Shown piece after piece: positions 9,293-18,298 of a DNA stretch of 64,000 bases (the stretch's first letter is position 1; every line of letters starts with the position of its first letter). The stretch is from an uncultured Planctomycetaceae bacterium. GTDB lineage: Bacteria > Planctomycetota > Planctomycetia > Planctomycetales > Planctomycetaceae. The notes under the pieces are model-generated. The model saw only the letters and a list, made by a program, of their open reading frames with translations, made no database searches and had not been told where the DNA came from. The stretch lies in the NCBI GenBank assembly GCA_943787265.1, contig CALSLT010000030.1, positions 124,001 through 188,000 of the forward strand. The letters run 5' to 3'. A program made the translations under genes and the position numbers.

Positions 9293-10012
9293 TTATTCGC
9301 CAGCAGCTTTGCGGTAGCCTTTCACCGAAACCGTCACGAGTTTCGTTCCCGGACGGATATTGTTGCTCAGGTCGTGGGCGCCGCCGAGGACGACGATCGC
9401 GACTCCTTTGTGATTGCGGAGTTGCTGGATCATCAAATCTTCGCGTTTCTCGACGTCTGCTTCGGCAACTTCTCGCAATTTACCTGCGGCATCGAGCGGC
9501 TTCGTGAGTCTCAAGCCTTTGTCTGTATCGAGGGCGTGGACTTTGATCTGCTGCTTCACGAAGAGTCTCGCTGCAGCGCCGACGCTGATCGGATTTGGAC
9601 TTTCATACAAACCGTTTCGAGCCGCGGCGTGGCAGATGTGAATGAAGGCTCGTTCGAACTCTGGGATCAGGCCTTCGATCCAGACATCTCGATGTCCGGC
9701 TTTCGCCATCGCGTTCAGAAAAAGTTCCTGCTTATCCTGAACCGCCTGAACTTCGCGAGCGAAAACCACGTACTGATTGGCGATCTGGTCTGCGCCAATT
9801 TCGTCTTCAACGTCAGCTTTAAATTCTGCGTACTCGATGAAATGCCAGTCGCGGATGTGGACGATCGTCAGCGTCGGATTTTCGCACTCGACCGCGACTT
9901 TCACAGACTCGACGCCCGGAAAGGATTCGAGATTCGGTACATCAGAAAGCAAAGTGGCCAGCAGAAGTTCGAACATCCTCGATTTGTCCTGCAAGTCCTC
10001 AACGAGCGTCAA
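9293..10012 (-). CDS. TraB/ChaN-superfamily-like protein, probably lacking its N-terminus
   Basis: About 239 residues. Recognisable elements are TIVHIRDWHFIEYAEF near the N-terminus and VVLGGAHDLSNNI near the C-terminus, the two His-containing motifs that resemble the TraB/PrgY and ChaN/EreA-like superfamily. The middle is helical. The frame opens directly after a TAA with no ATG: the first usable codons are CTG/TTG at 10012 and ATG at 9976, and none has a ribosome binding site. Homologues normally carry a signal peptide, so the 5' part seems to be missing. Assignment rests on motif resemblance only. The substrate is unknown. Confidence 0.5.
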   Translation of the reverse strand: MTLVEDLQDKSRMFELLLATLLSDVPNLESFPGVESVKVAVECENPTLTIVHIRDWHFIEYAEFKADVEDEIGADQIANQYVVFAREVQAVQDKQELFLNAMAKAGHRDVWIEGLIPEFERAFIHICHAAARNGLYESPNPISVGAAARLFVKQQIKVHALDTDKGLRLTKPLDAAGKLREVAEADVEKREDLMIQQLRNHKGVAIVVLGGAHDLSNNIRPGTKLVTVSVKGYRKAAGE

Positions 10013-10193
10013 CTGCAGTTTTTATCGAACTGTTTTACTCACTAATGATGTCCGTGCCCGGCATCCGCCTGTAACGCTCACACTGGGGCTCACCGTCCAC
10101 CACAAACGAAAGCAAACACCTGCGACCGCGATGCGATATTCCTGTTGCCCGGCCTGTGGGTGCCTGAATCGTGAAAGCTTCCTCTGGGAAACC

Positions 10194-11831
10194 TCACTCA
10201 GTGGCCTGCAATTCCCGTATGAATTCAGCAATGGCCTTGTGGACTTCTGGTGTTTGACGAATGACGAGCTTTGAACCGACCTGGACCATGACGCCTTCTC
10301 CGCCGTCGGTTTCCCACGAGCCGGGAAACACGAAGCTCGTCAAAGCTGTCATCAGAGCTTCAACGTCATCTTTGGACTCAGCTTGATAAAAGCGAGTCTC
10401 CATCCCACTTGACCTGACCGCTTGCGCCGCCGACTTAGACGAATCAGCTAACGCCGCTCGCGACTTCAGGTCCCTCAGCAGCACGGCCACTTCACCTAAG
10501 GTTGCCTGGGTCTGCCGAATGAATGTGAGACCTCCGACGGTTCGAATCATCCCGCCGCCTCCATCCAAATCTTCCCACATTCCATTCGTCTCGAACTGGA
10601 TCGTCTCGGTAAGTCCATCGTTTGTGAACCGCCCGGTCGCGAAAAGTTGCCGCGTATCGGCCACGACTGCGTACATGTATTCTTCCGCCTCTTCCAGCGT
10701 CGTCACAAGTAGCGTGTCGTCCAGAATAATCCAGGTCAGTTGCAGGTCGCTCAACATTTGCGTCAGCACGGCACTGGCCGTACCGGACATCGACAGGTTG
10801 ACTGAGACGTTATCAAGCAGACCGACTTCGTCGAGCGCCGGGACGTCGATGTCAATCTGAATTTTCAACTCTTTTGCGAGCATGGCGATCGCCTGGCTCA
10901 AGGGAACATCCGCCAACTTGACTGGAACGTGCTTCCGCAAAGCTTCCATTGCTTTGCGATTCTCTGGCCACCCAAACCCGCCTTCGGGAATCGTCCAGAT
11001 ATCCAGTGTGGGTGGTTGCTGTTGGACGAAGCGAAGTCGCTTCAGAAAACTGTCAACCTGTAATAGCACAGGCAACGCCTGGCGAACCGTCAGCATCCCC
11101 CCCTCAAACCTGACAGTACCGCCAGCACCGTCTCTCTCTTCCCAGATCCCACCGCAATGCTGCTGAACCAGTTCCATCACAACGTCGTCGCCGTTGACGA
11201 CATCTGAAAAGCCTGAGGTCACGACACCATTGATCTGTCGAGACTCCGCAAAACCGAAACGATCTCGCCGTTCGTCATTCCGTGAATTCCGGTCGAACCA
11301 TTCGACAAGATCCCCAGCCGCAAACACCATCGTGTGGAGCTTGTCGGAAATCGCTTCGGTCGACGTAACCTGCAGGCTTTCGTTTTCGATCGTCCAGCCA
11401 AGATCGAAACGTGTAAGCAGTCGACTGAGCACCGACGAAATTCTCGCGTCTTTGACTCGGACTGAGCACTCTTCATCGACGCCAATTCCGACTTCTTCCA
11501 GAGCAACGACGTCCAGAATCATCGGAATCCCCGACAACTCTGATAAATGTGCTACTGCATGGTCGAGCGGCGTATTCCGCATCTCAAGCGAAACTCGTTT
11601 AGTTTGAATCTGAACAAGCAGCTCCTGGTTCCGCGCCCGAATGAGAAGCAGGTCCGAAGCAAGGTCCAAGGGCTTATTTTGCTGAGGTGCCGCTGCGGCC
11701 GGCGGAGGATCAGCAGCAAGTAGCACACTGTCCGACCAGACGTCATCAAGTTCTGTCCCCAGAAGGACAAAACACGCGCAAAGCAGAAGACGGCCCAACA
11801 TACAGGTTCTCCTATCCAGAGTGTAATGCAT
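10194..11831 (-). CDS. Exported protein with two STN-like (secretin/TonB short N-terminal) domains
   Basis: 545 residues from an ATG at 11831; an alternative ATG at 11801 (MLGRLLLCACFVLLG) starts directly at the signal sequence. After a Pro/Ala-rich linker there are two copies of a beta-alpha-beta module: VSLEMRNTPLDHAVAHLSEL…RISSVLSRLLTRFDLGWTIE (about residues 70-165) and VPVKLADVPLSQAIAMLAKEL…SAVLTQMLSDLQLTWIILD (about 300-390). Each is followed by a similar segment predicting a small beta domain with G-G-G/E turns (WEERDGAGGTV, WEDLDGGGGMI, WETDGGEGVMV). STN domains occur at the N-terminus of secretins and FecA-type receptors, but no secretin or TonB barrel follows here. Function unknown. 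Confidence 0.7.
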   Translation of the reverse strand: MHYTLDRRTCMLGRLLLCACFVLLGTELDDVWSDSVLLAADPPPAAAAPQQNKPLDLASDLLLIRARNQELLVQIQTKRVSLEMRNTPLDHAVAHLSELSGIPMILDVVALEEVGIGVDEECSVRVKDARISSVLSRLLTRFDLGWTIENESLQVTSTEAISDKLHTMVFAAGDLVEWFDRNSRNDERRDRFGFAESRQINGVVTSGFSDVVNGDDVVMELVQQHCGGIWEERDGAGGTVRFEGGMLTVRQALPVLLQVDSFLKRLRFVQQQPPTLDIWTIPEGGFGWPENRKAMEALRKHVPVKLADVPLSQAIAMLAKELKIQIDIDVPALDEVGLLDNVSVNLSMSGTASAVLTQMLSDLQLTWIILDDTLLVTTLEEAEEYMYAVVADTRQLFATGRFTNDGLTETIQFETNGMWEDLDGGGGMIRTVGGLTFIRQTQATLGEVAVLLRDLKSRAALADSSKSAAQAVRSSGMETRFYQAESKDDVEALMTALTSFVFPGSWETDGGEGVMVQVGSKLVIRQTPEVHKAIAEFIRELQATE

Positions 11832-12033
11832 CAGTTGACAGCGTATCGGGAATGCCCACCGGTGCCAGACGTTTGGCATGATTCAGACGCAAATTCCAGG
11901 CAGAAATCAACAGCGGAATCACGAATTGACATTGAATTATGCCGCGAGACTTCGTCTCCTGCACAGGTGCCGAGAAGACTAAGAAGACTAAACAGTAATG
12001 CCGCTACGAAACACAGAATCCAAGGGGACACCG

Positions 12034-13572
12034 GTGACAATTCCCAACCCACAACGCATCGTTCGATTGATCGCTTTTTCCCTGGCAGCGATATCGATTC
12101 TAAACCTCACTGCACCAGGCGTCTCAGCCAAAGATGAAAAGCAGGAGCCATCCGTTGAAACTGGAAAAGAGTTGTTCAAACGAGACTGGAGCCAGCATAA
12201 GACAGTCCGCGGCGACGGGCTGGGGCCAATGTTCAATGCCGTTTCGTGCGTTGCCTGCCACGAGATGGGTGGAGTTGGCGGCGCCGGCAAAGCGAAGCAC
12301 AACGTCGACCTGCTCAGCCTGATTTCACCTCGTCCCAAAGGAAGCTCCGCATCGCCACAACTTGTGAATCGACTTCGCAAAGTCCATCCCGACATGAGTG
12401 CAACACAACTAAGTGTCACGCTTCACAAATCCGGCTACAAACGTGACGGCGATGATCTGAGCCCCGACTCTGACTACGACCAGTTCCGTAAAACATTCAA
12501 AGACGACGAAAAATCCAATCCCGGGCATCTTCAAAACGTGAAGCGTGGCCGACTGATTTTCGAAATCTCCGAGCGTTCAACCCCAGCACTCTTCGGCGCA
12601 GGAATCATCGATGAGATCCCCGATCAGGCTCTCATCGAACTTGCCAGGCACCAGAAGGAAAACGTCCCTGGCATTTCCGGTCGGGTACCGCAAACTCCAT
12701 CCGGAGCTGTCGGCCGTTTTGGCTGGCGAGGACAAATCGGCTCTCTGCATCAGTTCGTCCTTGGAGCCTGCGTCAACGAACTGGGGCTACAGATCTCGGC
12801 AAGTAAGCCAGAGCCGGAGAATCCTCTCGACATTAAGAGGTGGTCGAAGTTCCCAAACTTCAACCCGACCAACCACAGTGCGCAGATTCCCCCGGAAGCC
12901 ATTAAGACTGACCTGACCGATCATGAATGCCGATCCCTGACTGCGTTCGTCGACAGCCTGCCAGCTCCAGTCCAACTGAACGGTACATCGCTGACGCAAT
13001 CAAAGGCCGCGTTGGAAGGTCAGCGTCTATTCGAGAAAATCGGCTGCTCAGACTGTCACGTTCAAGACGTCGGCCCGGCACACGGAATCTACAGCGACCT
13101 TCTTCTTCATGACATGGGCTCGGCACTGGCGGATGCAGTGTCCGCCGTTCCGGAGCTGGACGACGCCTCAATGCCATTCTCCGGTGGCTACTCTGGCGGA
13201 TTCGTCCCCGATCAACTTGTAAAGATCACGACAAAGATCAATCAGGAATGGCGCACTCCACCGCTTTGGGGAGTGCGTGACTCTGCCCCGTATCTGCACG
13301 ACGGTCGAGCAGTGAACCTTGACGACGCCATCCGCCAGCACGGCGGTGAAGCTGCCACCTCGGCAAGAAAGTTCCGCAGCCTGGGAGCACTCGATCGAGA
13401 CCGAGTCATCGCCTTCCTGAGCACGCTCGCTCCCAAAGGAGCCAGACCTCGCGCCGTCTTCTTCCCCAACCAGGACCAGCGCGGCGGCGGATTCTTCGGC
13501 AGCGGAGGCGGCCCCGGCTTCTTCAGCATCGGTGCACCTTCGGAAAGCATTGCCCCATCCGATCGCCCCTGA
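12034..13572 (+). CDS. Di-haem oxidoreductase (DHOR/thiol oxidoreductase-like cytochrome)
   Basis: 512 residues from a GTG at 12034, which has AAGGGG eight bases upstream and starts just before the signal peptide (VRLIAFSLAAISILN); an ATG at 11998 gives 12 extra residues and remains possible. Two haem c sites are visible: NAVSCVACHEMGG near the N-terminus and IGCSDCHVQD in the C-terminal half. WRTPPLWGVRDSAPYLHDGR is the signature of the di-haem oxidoreductase family related to MauG and bacterial cytochrome c peroxidases. The C-terminal tail is Gly/Phe-rich (GGGFFGSGGGPGFF). A periplasmic redox enzyme; the substrate is unknown. It is divergent from the STN-domain gene and precedes the vWA-like gene. 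Confidence 0.85.
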   Translation: MTIPNPQRIVRLIAFSLAAISILNLTAPGVSAKDEKQEPSVETGKELFKRDWSQHKTVRGDGLGPMFNAVSCVACHEMGGVGGAGKAKHNVDLLSLISPRPKGSSASPQLVNRLRKVHPDMSATQLSVTLHKSGYKRDGDDLSPDSDYDQFRKTFKDDEKSNPGHLQNVKRGRLIFEISERSTPALFGAGIIDEIPDQALIELARHQKENVPGISGRVPQTPSGAVGRFGWRGQIGSLHQFVLGACVNELGLQISASKPEPENPLDIKRWSKFPNFNPTNHSAQIPPEAIKTDLTDHECRSLTAFVDSLPAPVQLNGTSLTQSKAALEGQRLFEKIGCSDCHVQDVGPAHGIYSDLLLHDMGSALADAVSAVPELDDASMPFSGGYSGGFVPDQLVKITTKINQEWRTPPLWGVRDSAPYLHDGRAVNLDDAIRQHGGEAATSARKFRSLGALDRDRVIAFLSTLAPKGARPRAVFFPNQDQRGGGFFGSGGGPGFFSIGAPSESIAPSDRP

Positions 13573-13713
13573 CCAGCATCGATAAGTCCAACGATTCCGT
13601 AGCATCTCCAGCGATCCTTGTCATCGTCATGAAGGCCTGCGTGCTGATGATCAGCCGCCCCTCTTGCCCGCGAAAAACCTCTACTACTACGTTCTGAAAC
13701 CTGGCCATCTCAA

Positions 13714-15312
13714 ATGCACGACTCACGAATTCGTCCAGTGTCACTGCGTGTGTTCCTCGCCGCTGCGTTCACAGCGTTGTTGTCTCTGTCAGTGGTGCCA
13801 AACAGCTCTGACGCCGACGATAAGGAACCATTGGCTGCTGGCAATCACGCGGAAGCAGTCACTTGGCTCAATCGTAAACTCTCCAGCGTCGCTGCCAGCG
13901 GTCCACTCCGTCTGGTCTGGCTACTCGATGAGTCTCGCAACATGCCGGACGATCGACGGGCCTTACTGGAATCTCTTCACACGCTCTACTCAGAATTGGA
14001 CGATGACACCGACACGGTTGTCATCAGCTTTGGAGCCAATGCCCGGATAATGACCAAGGCGCCGCTGGTAAATACGATTCCCGGTTTTGCACAACTCCGA
14101 AGAGCCTTCGACCGAACTCCGTTTGACGAGTCGGGCCAAGAAAACATGTGCCTGGGCATTTCGTTTGCGGTCAACGAACTCTCGCGTCAAGCAGATATTG
14201 ACGGACGACAACTTGCAATCGTCGCGTTGACCGACGAATCGCCATTCGAGTCTGGTGACACGACGTCGGCAGGTGACGAACTGGAGCAGACGATTCAACT
14301 TTGCCGCAAGGAGAAGGTTCCGGTCTATGTAATCGGTCGTGAAGCGATCTTCGGAAAACCAACAGCGCGTATCATTTGGAAAGATCCCGTTTACCAACTA
14401 AGTCACTGGGTCCAGATTAATCGTGGCCCCGAAACCGCTTATCCATACAGACTGCAGTGGAATGGGCTGAATGAGATTAAAGACAGTTGGCCAAGTGCAT
14501 TCGGTCCGTATTCACATGAAAGACTTTGTCTGGAAACCACTGGTGGATTTTTCATTCTTCAGCCAACATCGAACATCGACGATTTTAAGCACCGGCGTGC
14601 AGCAATGGTTGGCTATGAGCCAAGTCTGGCAACTCGACGAGAGGCGGCGCTCGCGATCTCACGCAGCCCGCTTCGGTCTGAATGTCGCAGCGTCATCGAA
14701 ATCCTGAACCCACAGATTGATAAAAAGCTAAACCTGAGCGACATCGACTATTCCACCAACAAGGAAGAATTCCTTAGCCACGCCTCAAAGGATTTTAAAA
14801 ACGGCGGCTACGCGCTGGCCCTTCTCGATGAAGCGATCAAGCGGCTTGAAAAAGTTCGCCCTGCGAGAGAACAGGAACCCTCAAAACGATGGATGGCGAA
14901 CTACGACCTGCTGCTCGCTCAATGTCAGACCTACCGTTTCCGACTTATTCAGTACCTGCTGGTTCTCGACAGGCATGCCGCGACCAGTCCGGAGCCCAGC
15001 AACAACAAACACAATCGCTGGACGATGCAGTCGATTCACGCAACGACTCAACCAACCCCAGACGAACATGCCCGTTTAAAGAAACTTCTAGGAATAAACA
15101 CGCCGCTGGAAGACTTCATTAAGTTACAAGAGACGCGTCAAACGGTTGCGAATACGGCACTGAAACAAGTCATTGCCAGCCATCCAGGCACACCTTGGGC
15201 ATCTGCTGCTCAATCTGAACTTGGTCGAGGATTTGGTCTGAGTCTCAAGTCGACATTTCGCTCACCTCGGTACCAGGAAGTCGGCAAGCGAATCAAAATC
15301 CCTGCCTTTTAA
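13714..15312 (+). CDS. Exported vWA-like protein
   Basis: 532 residues. Signal peptide to about residue 34 (ending SSDADD). Residues ~60-260 look like a von Willebrand factor A fold: LRLVWLLDESRNMPDDRRALLE, DTDTVVISFGANARIMT, and AIVALTDESPFESGD. The MIDAS motif is imperfect: DESRN instead of DxSxS, so metal binding is doubtful. The rest is helical, ending with a TPR-like segment (ASHPGTPWASAAQSELGRG). Planctomycetes carry many such proteins without assigned function. It lies 141 bases after the di-haem oxidoreductase on the same strand. Confidence 0.6.
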   Translation: MHDSRIRPVSLRVFLAAAFTALLSLSVVPNSSDADDKEPLAAGNHAEAVTWLNRKLSSVAASGPLRLVWLLDESRNMPDDRRALLESLHTLYSELDDDTDTVVISFGANARIMTKAPLVNTIPGFAQLRRAFDRTPFDESGQENMCLGISFAVNELSRQADIDGRQLAIVALTDESPFESGDTTSAGDELEQTIQLCRKEKVPVYVIGREAIFGKPTARIIWKDPVYQLSHWVQINRGPETAYPYRLQWNGLNEIKDSWPSAFGPYSHERLCLETTGGFFILQPTSNIDDFKHRRAAMVGYEPSLATRREAALAISRSPLRSECRSVIEILNPQIDKKLNLSDIDYSTNKEEFLSHASKDFKNGGYALALLDEAIKRLEKVRPAREQEPSKRWMANYDLLLAQCQTYRFRLIQYLLVLDRHAATSPEPSNNKHNRWTMQSIHATTQPTPDEHARLKKLLGINTPLEDFIKLQETRQTVANTALKQVIASHPGTPWASAAQSELGRGFGLSLKSTFRSPRYQEVGKRIKIPAF

Positions 15313-15662
15313 GCATGCAGCTACAGCACCCCCGCCTTACGTATGCGGGCCATGTATTTCGTCCATCGAATTTTTCCGCCGTTTACCATCGCCGATCGCC
15401 CCTCTACAGCGCGATGTCAGATCGATCACGGTCTGAGTGCGAATGATGACGCATGCGGAATTGGTTGCCACCGCCTTTTGCGGGCATGTGGAATGCTAAT
15501 CGCCCGATTTCCTGGCCCTCCCTGTGAAGTGGCACACTCTGGGAAACCTTCCCGGCATCTCCCGTGTGAAACACCGCACAGTTTCTAATTTGTGGCACGG
15601 TGCCTGCCTTAGGTCTTCCTCCGTAAACGAGACCTTTCCCACACACATCAGGAGGACTGGCG
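15313..15662. other. Intergenic region upstream of the thioredoxin-fold gene
   Basis: No credible coding frame. The last 20 bases contain the strong ribosome binding site CAGGAGG ahead of the ATG at 15663; the rest probably holds the promoter, but I cannot point to boxes with confidence. Confidence 0.4.
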
Positions 15663-16571
15663 ATGAGAACTTTCTTCGCGACATGTGGAGCACTGGCACT
15701 GATGATCCCAGTGGGACTGCTCCAGTCTGAAAACACGAACGCCCAGGACGGATTTCGGAGGGGCAACCGCAGGACAATCCAGGCATTCACCCGCGTTCAC
15801 CGTTACAACGCCTGCAACTCGCGACGGCCGCAGTCCCGCAACACCAGTCTTTGCGGAGTCGAAAACTGCGGTGTTGCCGGTTGCGATCCGCTCGTCGCTT
15901 CCGGCAGTTGCCGATCGGGAAACTGCGGTTTGGCCGGATGCTCGACCAGCCAGAAGTCTCGACGTGATTTCTGTGACTCACCGAGATTTGACGGTCCACG
16001 ATTCGGAAACGCGCGGAATCAACTCCCAGCTCCGCGACTTAACCAGCGAAGACAAAATAAAGATTCACGGCTCGACGACCGCTCTCGCAATCGCAAGCCC
16101 GACCTGCGTCCAGATGACAGACTCGCACCGACTGATCCACCACGACGACAGCTCTCGGATCGGGCGACTGTGCAACGTCGCGAGATTCAATGGCGAACGG
16201 ATCTGCGAGCTGCCAACCGTGAATCTTCCGAGACCGGCCTGCCGATCCTGATGAAGTTTTCGGCGAAGTGGTGTGGGCCCTGTAAACTGATGAAGGCCGA
16301 GACGTTTACAGATCCACGATTGGCCGAAATGATCAACACCTGCTTCATTCCGGTCGAAGTCGACACTGACCAGAATGAACAACTCGCTCGACAACTCCGA
16401 ATCGAATCTGTGCCGACGACAATGGTGATCTCAGCGGATGGCGACATCGTTGAACGACGAGAAGGCTTCCAATCAGCCGCTCAGCTTACAGGAGCCATCG
16501 CTCGATTCTGCCAACGACCGGCCGAACGCCCCATCGTCCGAAACGAGCCTCGTCCAAGGAGCGGGCGCTGA
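15663..16571 (+). CDS. Exported thioredoxin-fold protein with Cys-rich N-terminal segment
   Basis: 302 residues, start set by AGGAGG nine bases upstream. Signal peptide MRTFFATCGALALMIPVGLL. Residues ~55-100 hold a Cys-rich stretch with the near-repeat NCGVAGC … NCGLAGC separated by about 20 residues. Residues ~100-190 are Arg/Asp/Pro-rich and low complexity. The C-terminal ~100 residues are a thioredoxin domain: PILMKFSAKWCGPCKLM with the WCGPC active site near residue 203, and cis-Pro in RIESVPTTMVI. The redox-active motif is intact, so it should act as a periplasmic disulphide reductase or isomerase. The Cys-rich segment could be an internal substrate or metal site; that is inference. Confidence 0.8.
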   Translation: MRTFFATCGALALMIPVGLLQSENTNAQDGFRRGNRRTIQAFTRVHRYNACNSRRPQSRNTSLCGVENCGVAGCDPLVASGSCRSGNCGLAGCSTSQKSRRDFCDSPRFDGPRFGNARNQLPAPRLNQRRQNKDSRLDDRSRNRKPDLRPDDRLAPTDPPRRQLSDRATVQRREIQWRTDLRAANRESSETGLPILMKFSAKWCGPCKLMKAETFTDPRLAEMINTCFIPVEVDTDQNEQLARQLRIESVPTTMVISADGDIVERREGFQSAAQLTGAIARFCQRPAERPIVRNEPRPRSGR

Positions 16572-17083
16572 CTGTCAAGAAGCCCTGAACTCTTACTTCA
16601 CGCAATTCGACGGTGGCCGATTCTTCTGAAGCAACTTTGCTTCGAACTGAGAAGCGGCTGCCGTTTTTTCGATCTCTCCCAAAGCGACCTGCGTATTCCG
16701 CGACGGACCTGCCTTCAATCAAGCTTCGCCGCCAATCCGTGACTCTCGCCGTAACCAAGTAGCGATTCGAAATGCTCCGTCGACTTGTCTTCCCGTTCAT
16801 GTTTGGGCAGTTCCTTGACCGACTTAGCGCGAAAACCGTTAATCATCGCGTCCAAACGAGCTTACACATCGTAGCTTCGCAGTCCGTGGGAAGTGCCCCG
16901 ACATGGCTGACGCGACGAATTCACGTGACGCAGAAAACGAAAACCTGCTTCGACCTCACAATCGCACACATTCAACACGGCAGGCTTGCCTGGAACGGTC
17001 CGATTACGCACGATGAGTGCTCACAACTTTTATTCAGTGGGCCATGCCTACCCTGCAACACTCAAAGCACGTGAGCGTGATCT
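16572..17083. other. Long gene-poor stretch
   Basis: A weak hairpin (GAAGCA-actt-TGCTTC, 16629-16644) just past the thioredoxin gene lacks a T tract. A 100-residue open frame inside has no recognisable protein signal or ribosome binding site. Nothing else seen. Confidence 0.35.
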
Positions 17084-17557
17084 ATGAAAAATCCAATCCT
17101 CATCAGCACACTCGGCGTGGTGCTGGGAATCGTGTTCGGCATGGCCTTCATGATGTCTCTACACCTGGCGACCACCTTCGTCTACCCGCTCCCTGATGGT
17201 GTCAGCTTCATGGATTCGGGAGACGAAAACATGGCACGTCTGCACGAGTGGTTCGGAACTCTCCCCACCACGGCATGGCTGCTGGCGTCCGTCTGCCACG
17301 GCCTCGGCTGCATGAGCGGCGCAGTTGTCGCCATGCTCATCTCCGGCCGCCGCTCGCTGATCACACCACTCATTGTCGGAGTGCTCTTCACGCTGTGCGG
17401 AATCATGAACCTCTCGTCTCTCCCGCACCCATCCTGGTTCCCGTTCGTCGACGTGCCAATCTACCTGCTCTTTGCCATGCTGGCCGGCATTCTGCTGAAA
17501 CGAAAACCTTCCCACGAAGCGAGTGAGACGACAACGAGCACAGCGCAAGCCGAGTAG
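17084..17557 (+). CDS. Small integral membrane protein, four helices
   Basis: 157 residues with four hydrophobic segments: ILISTLGVVLGIVFGMAFMM, TAWLLASVCHGLGCMSGAVV, LITPLIVGVLFTLCGIMNL and VDVPIYLLFAMLAGILL, and a short polar C-terminus. The second loop HGLGCMSGA and the third helix are Gly-rich. Such proteins are widespread as uncharacterised membrane proteins; no function is assigned. It ends in TAG. Confidence 0.65.
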   Translation: MKNPILISTLGVVLGIVFGMAFMMSLHLATTFVYPLPDGVSFMDSGDENMARLHEWFGTLPTTAWLLASVCHGLGCMSGAVVAMLISGRRSLITPLIVGVLFTLCGIMNLSSLPHPSWFPFVDVPIYLLFAMLAGILLKRKPSHEASETTTSTAQAE

Positions 17558-17642
17558 GATGCGTCTCAACACACCATCAACTCAAACGGATTCTCGGTGC
17601 GTCAAACCGCCCCCTAAACGACTGGAAAGTTCCATTGTGGTG

Positions 17643-17969
17643 TCAGAGGCCAAGATGAAACACGGCGTTGAGAAGAATGAGGAACCAAAACGCGAAAACG
17701 GCAAGAACAAATGCGGCATATGGAGCCGCAAGAGCAATAATCGCGACAAATCGGAGACGTAGAAACGGCAATGCAAAGCCGGCCGCAGCCGTTCCAATGC
17801 CAAAGGCCAACACACGGCATGCAAAATCGGCCTCGACATCGTTCTTTGGATTTCTTGTCTCTAAGTGGATGCCATACACACAGACGGTGAGCCCAATGAT
17901 TGCAATCGGAATGGCCGCAATCCAGTGGCAAATGCTTGATGAATCGCTGTTCTCGGGTCGGGTTAGCAT
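17643..17969 (-). CDS. Small hypothetical membrane protein
   Basis: 108 residues with three hydrophobic segments (WIAAIPIAIIGLTVCVYGI, VLAFGIGTAAAGFALPFL, IIALAAPYAAFVLAVFAFWF). It is convergent with the preceding plus-strand membrane gene. No family recognised; the hydrophobic pattern is the main support. Confidence 0.5.
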   Translation of the reverse strand: MLTRPENSDSSSICHWIAAIPIAIIGLTVCVYGIHLETRNPKNDVEADFACRVLAFGIGTAAAGFALPFLRLRFVAIIALAAPYAAFVLAVFAFWFLILLNAVFHLGL

Positions 17970-18298
17970 GTGATCGAGTGGCGCCTCCGTTACTACGATT
18001 CAATGGTCCCCGAATGGGCTGCCGTCTTGCCGGAGCGGACGGAAGACTGCACTTTTATGTCACGCAGATCACCACCGAATGAGTAACCGAAAAGTTGCCA
18101 CACAATTAACTCGGAATCACAAAACGCTTGCCGAGATAGATTGCGTTGAAACAAATCCGAACGCTGATGTCAAACTCCGATTCCCCAGCCGACCGGATGC
18201 ATCTCCTGTTGAGCCTTGTTCTTAACGCCTTGGCTGATCCGTTTGCCGCGATTGATCCGCGCGTAATATTTTCCGCCGATGCCAATCTCGGCAAAGCG
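17970..18298. other. Intergenic, nothing recognised
   Basis: Lies between the starts of the small membrane gene and the end of the DUF1501 gene, both on the minus strand. No terminator-like hairpin with a T tract was found, and no coding signal. Confidence 0.35.

Noticed and set aside
16772..17074. 100-codon plus-strand open frame before the small membrane gene
   Set aside because: No RBS, no hydrophobic pattern or motif, translation looks random.
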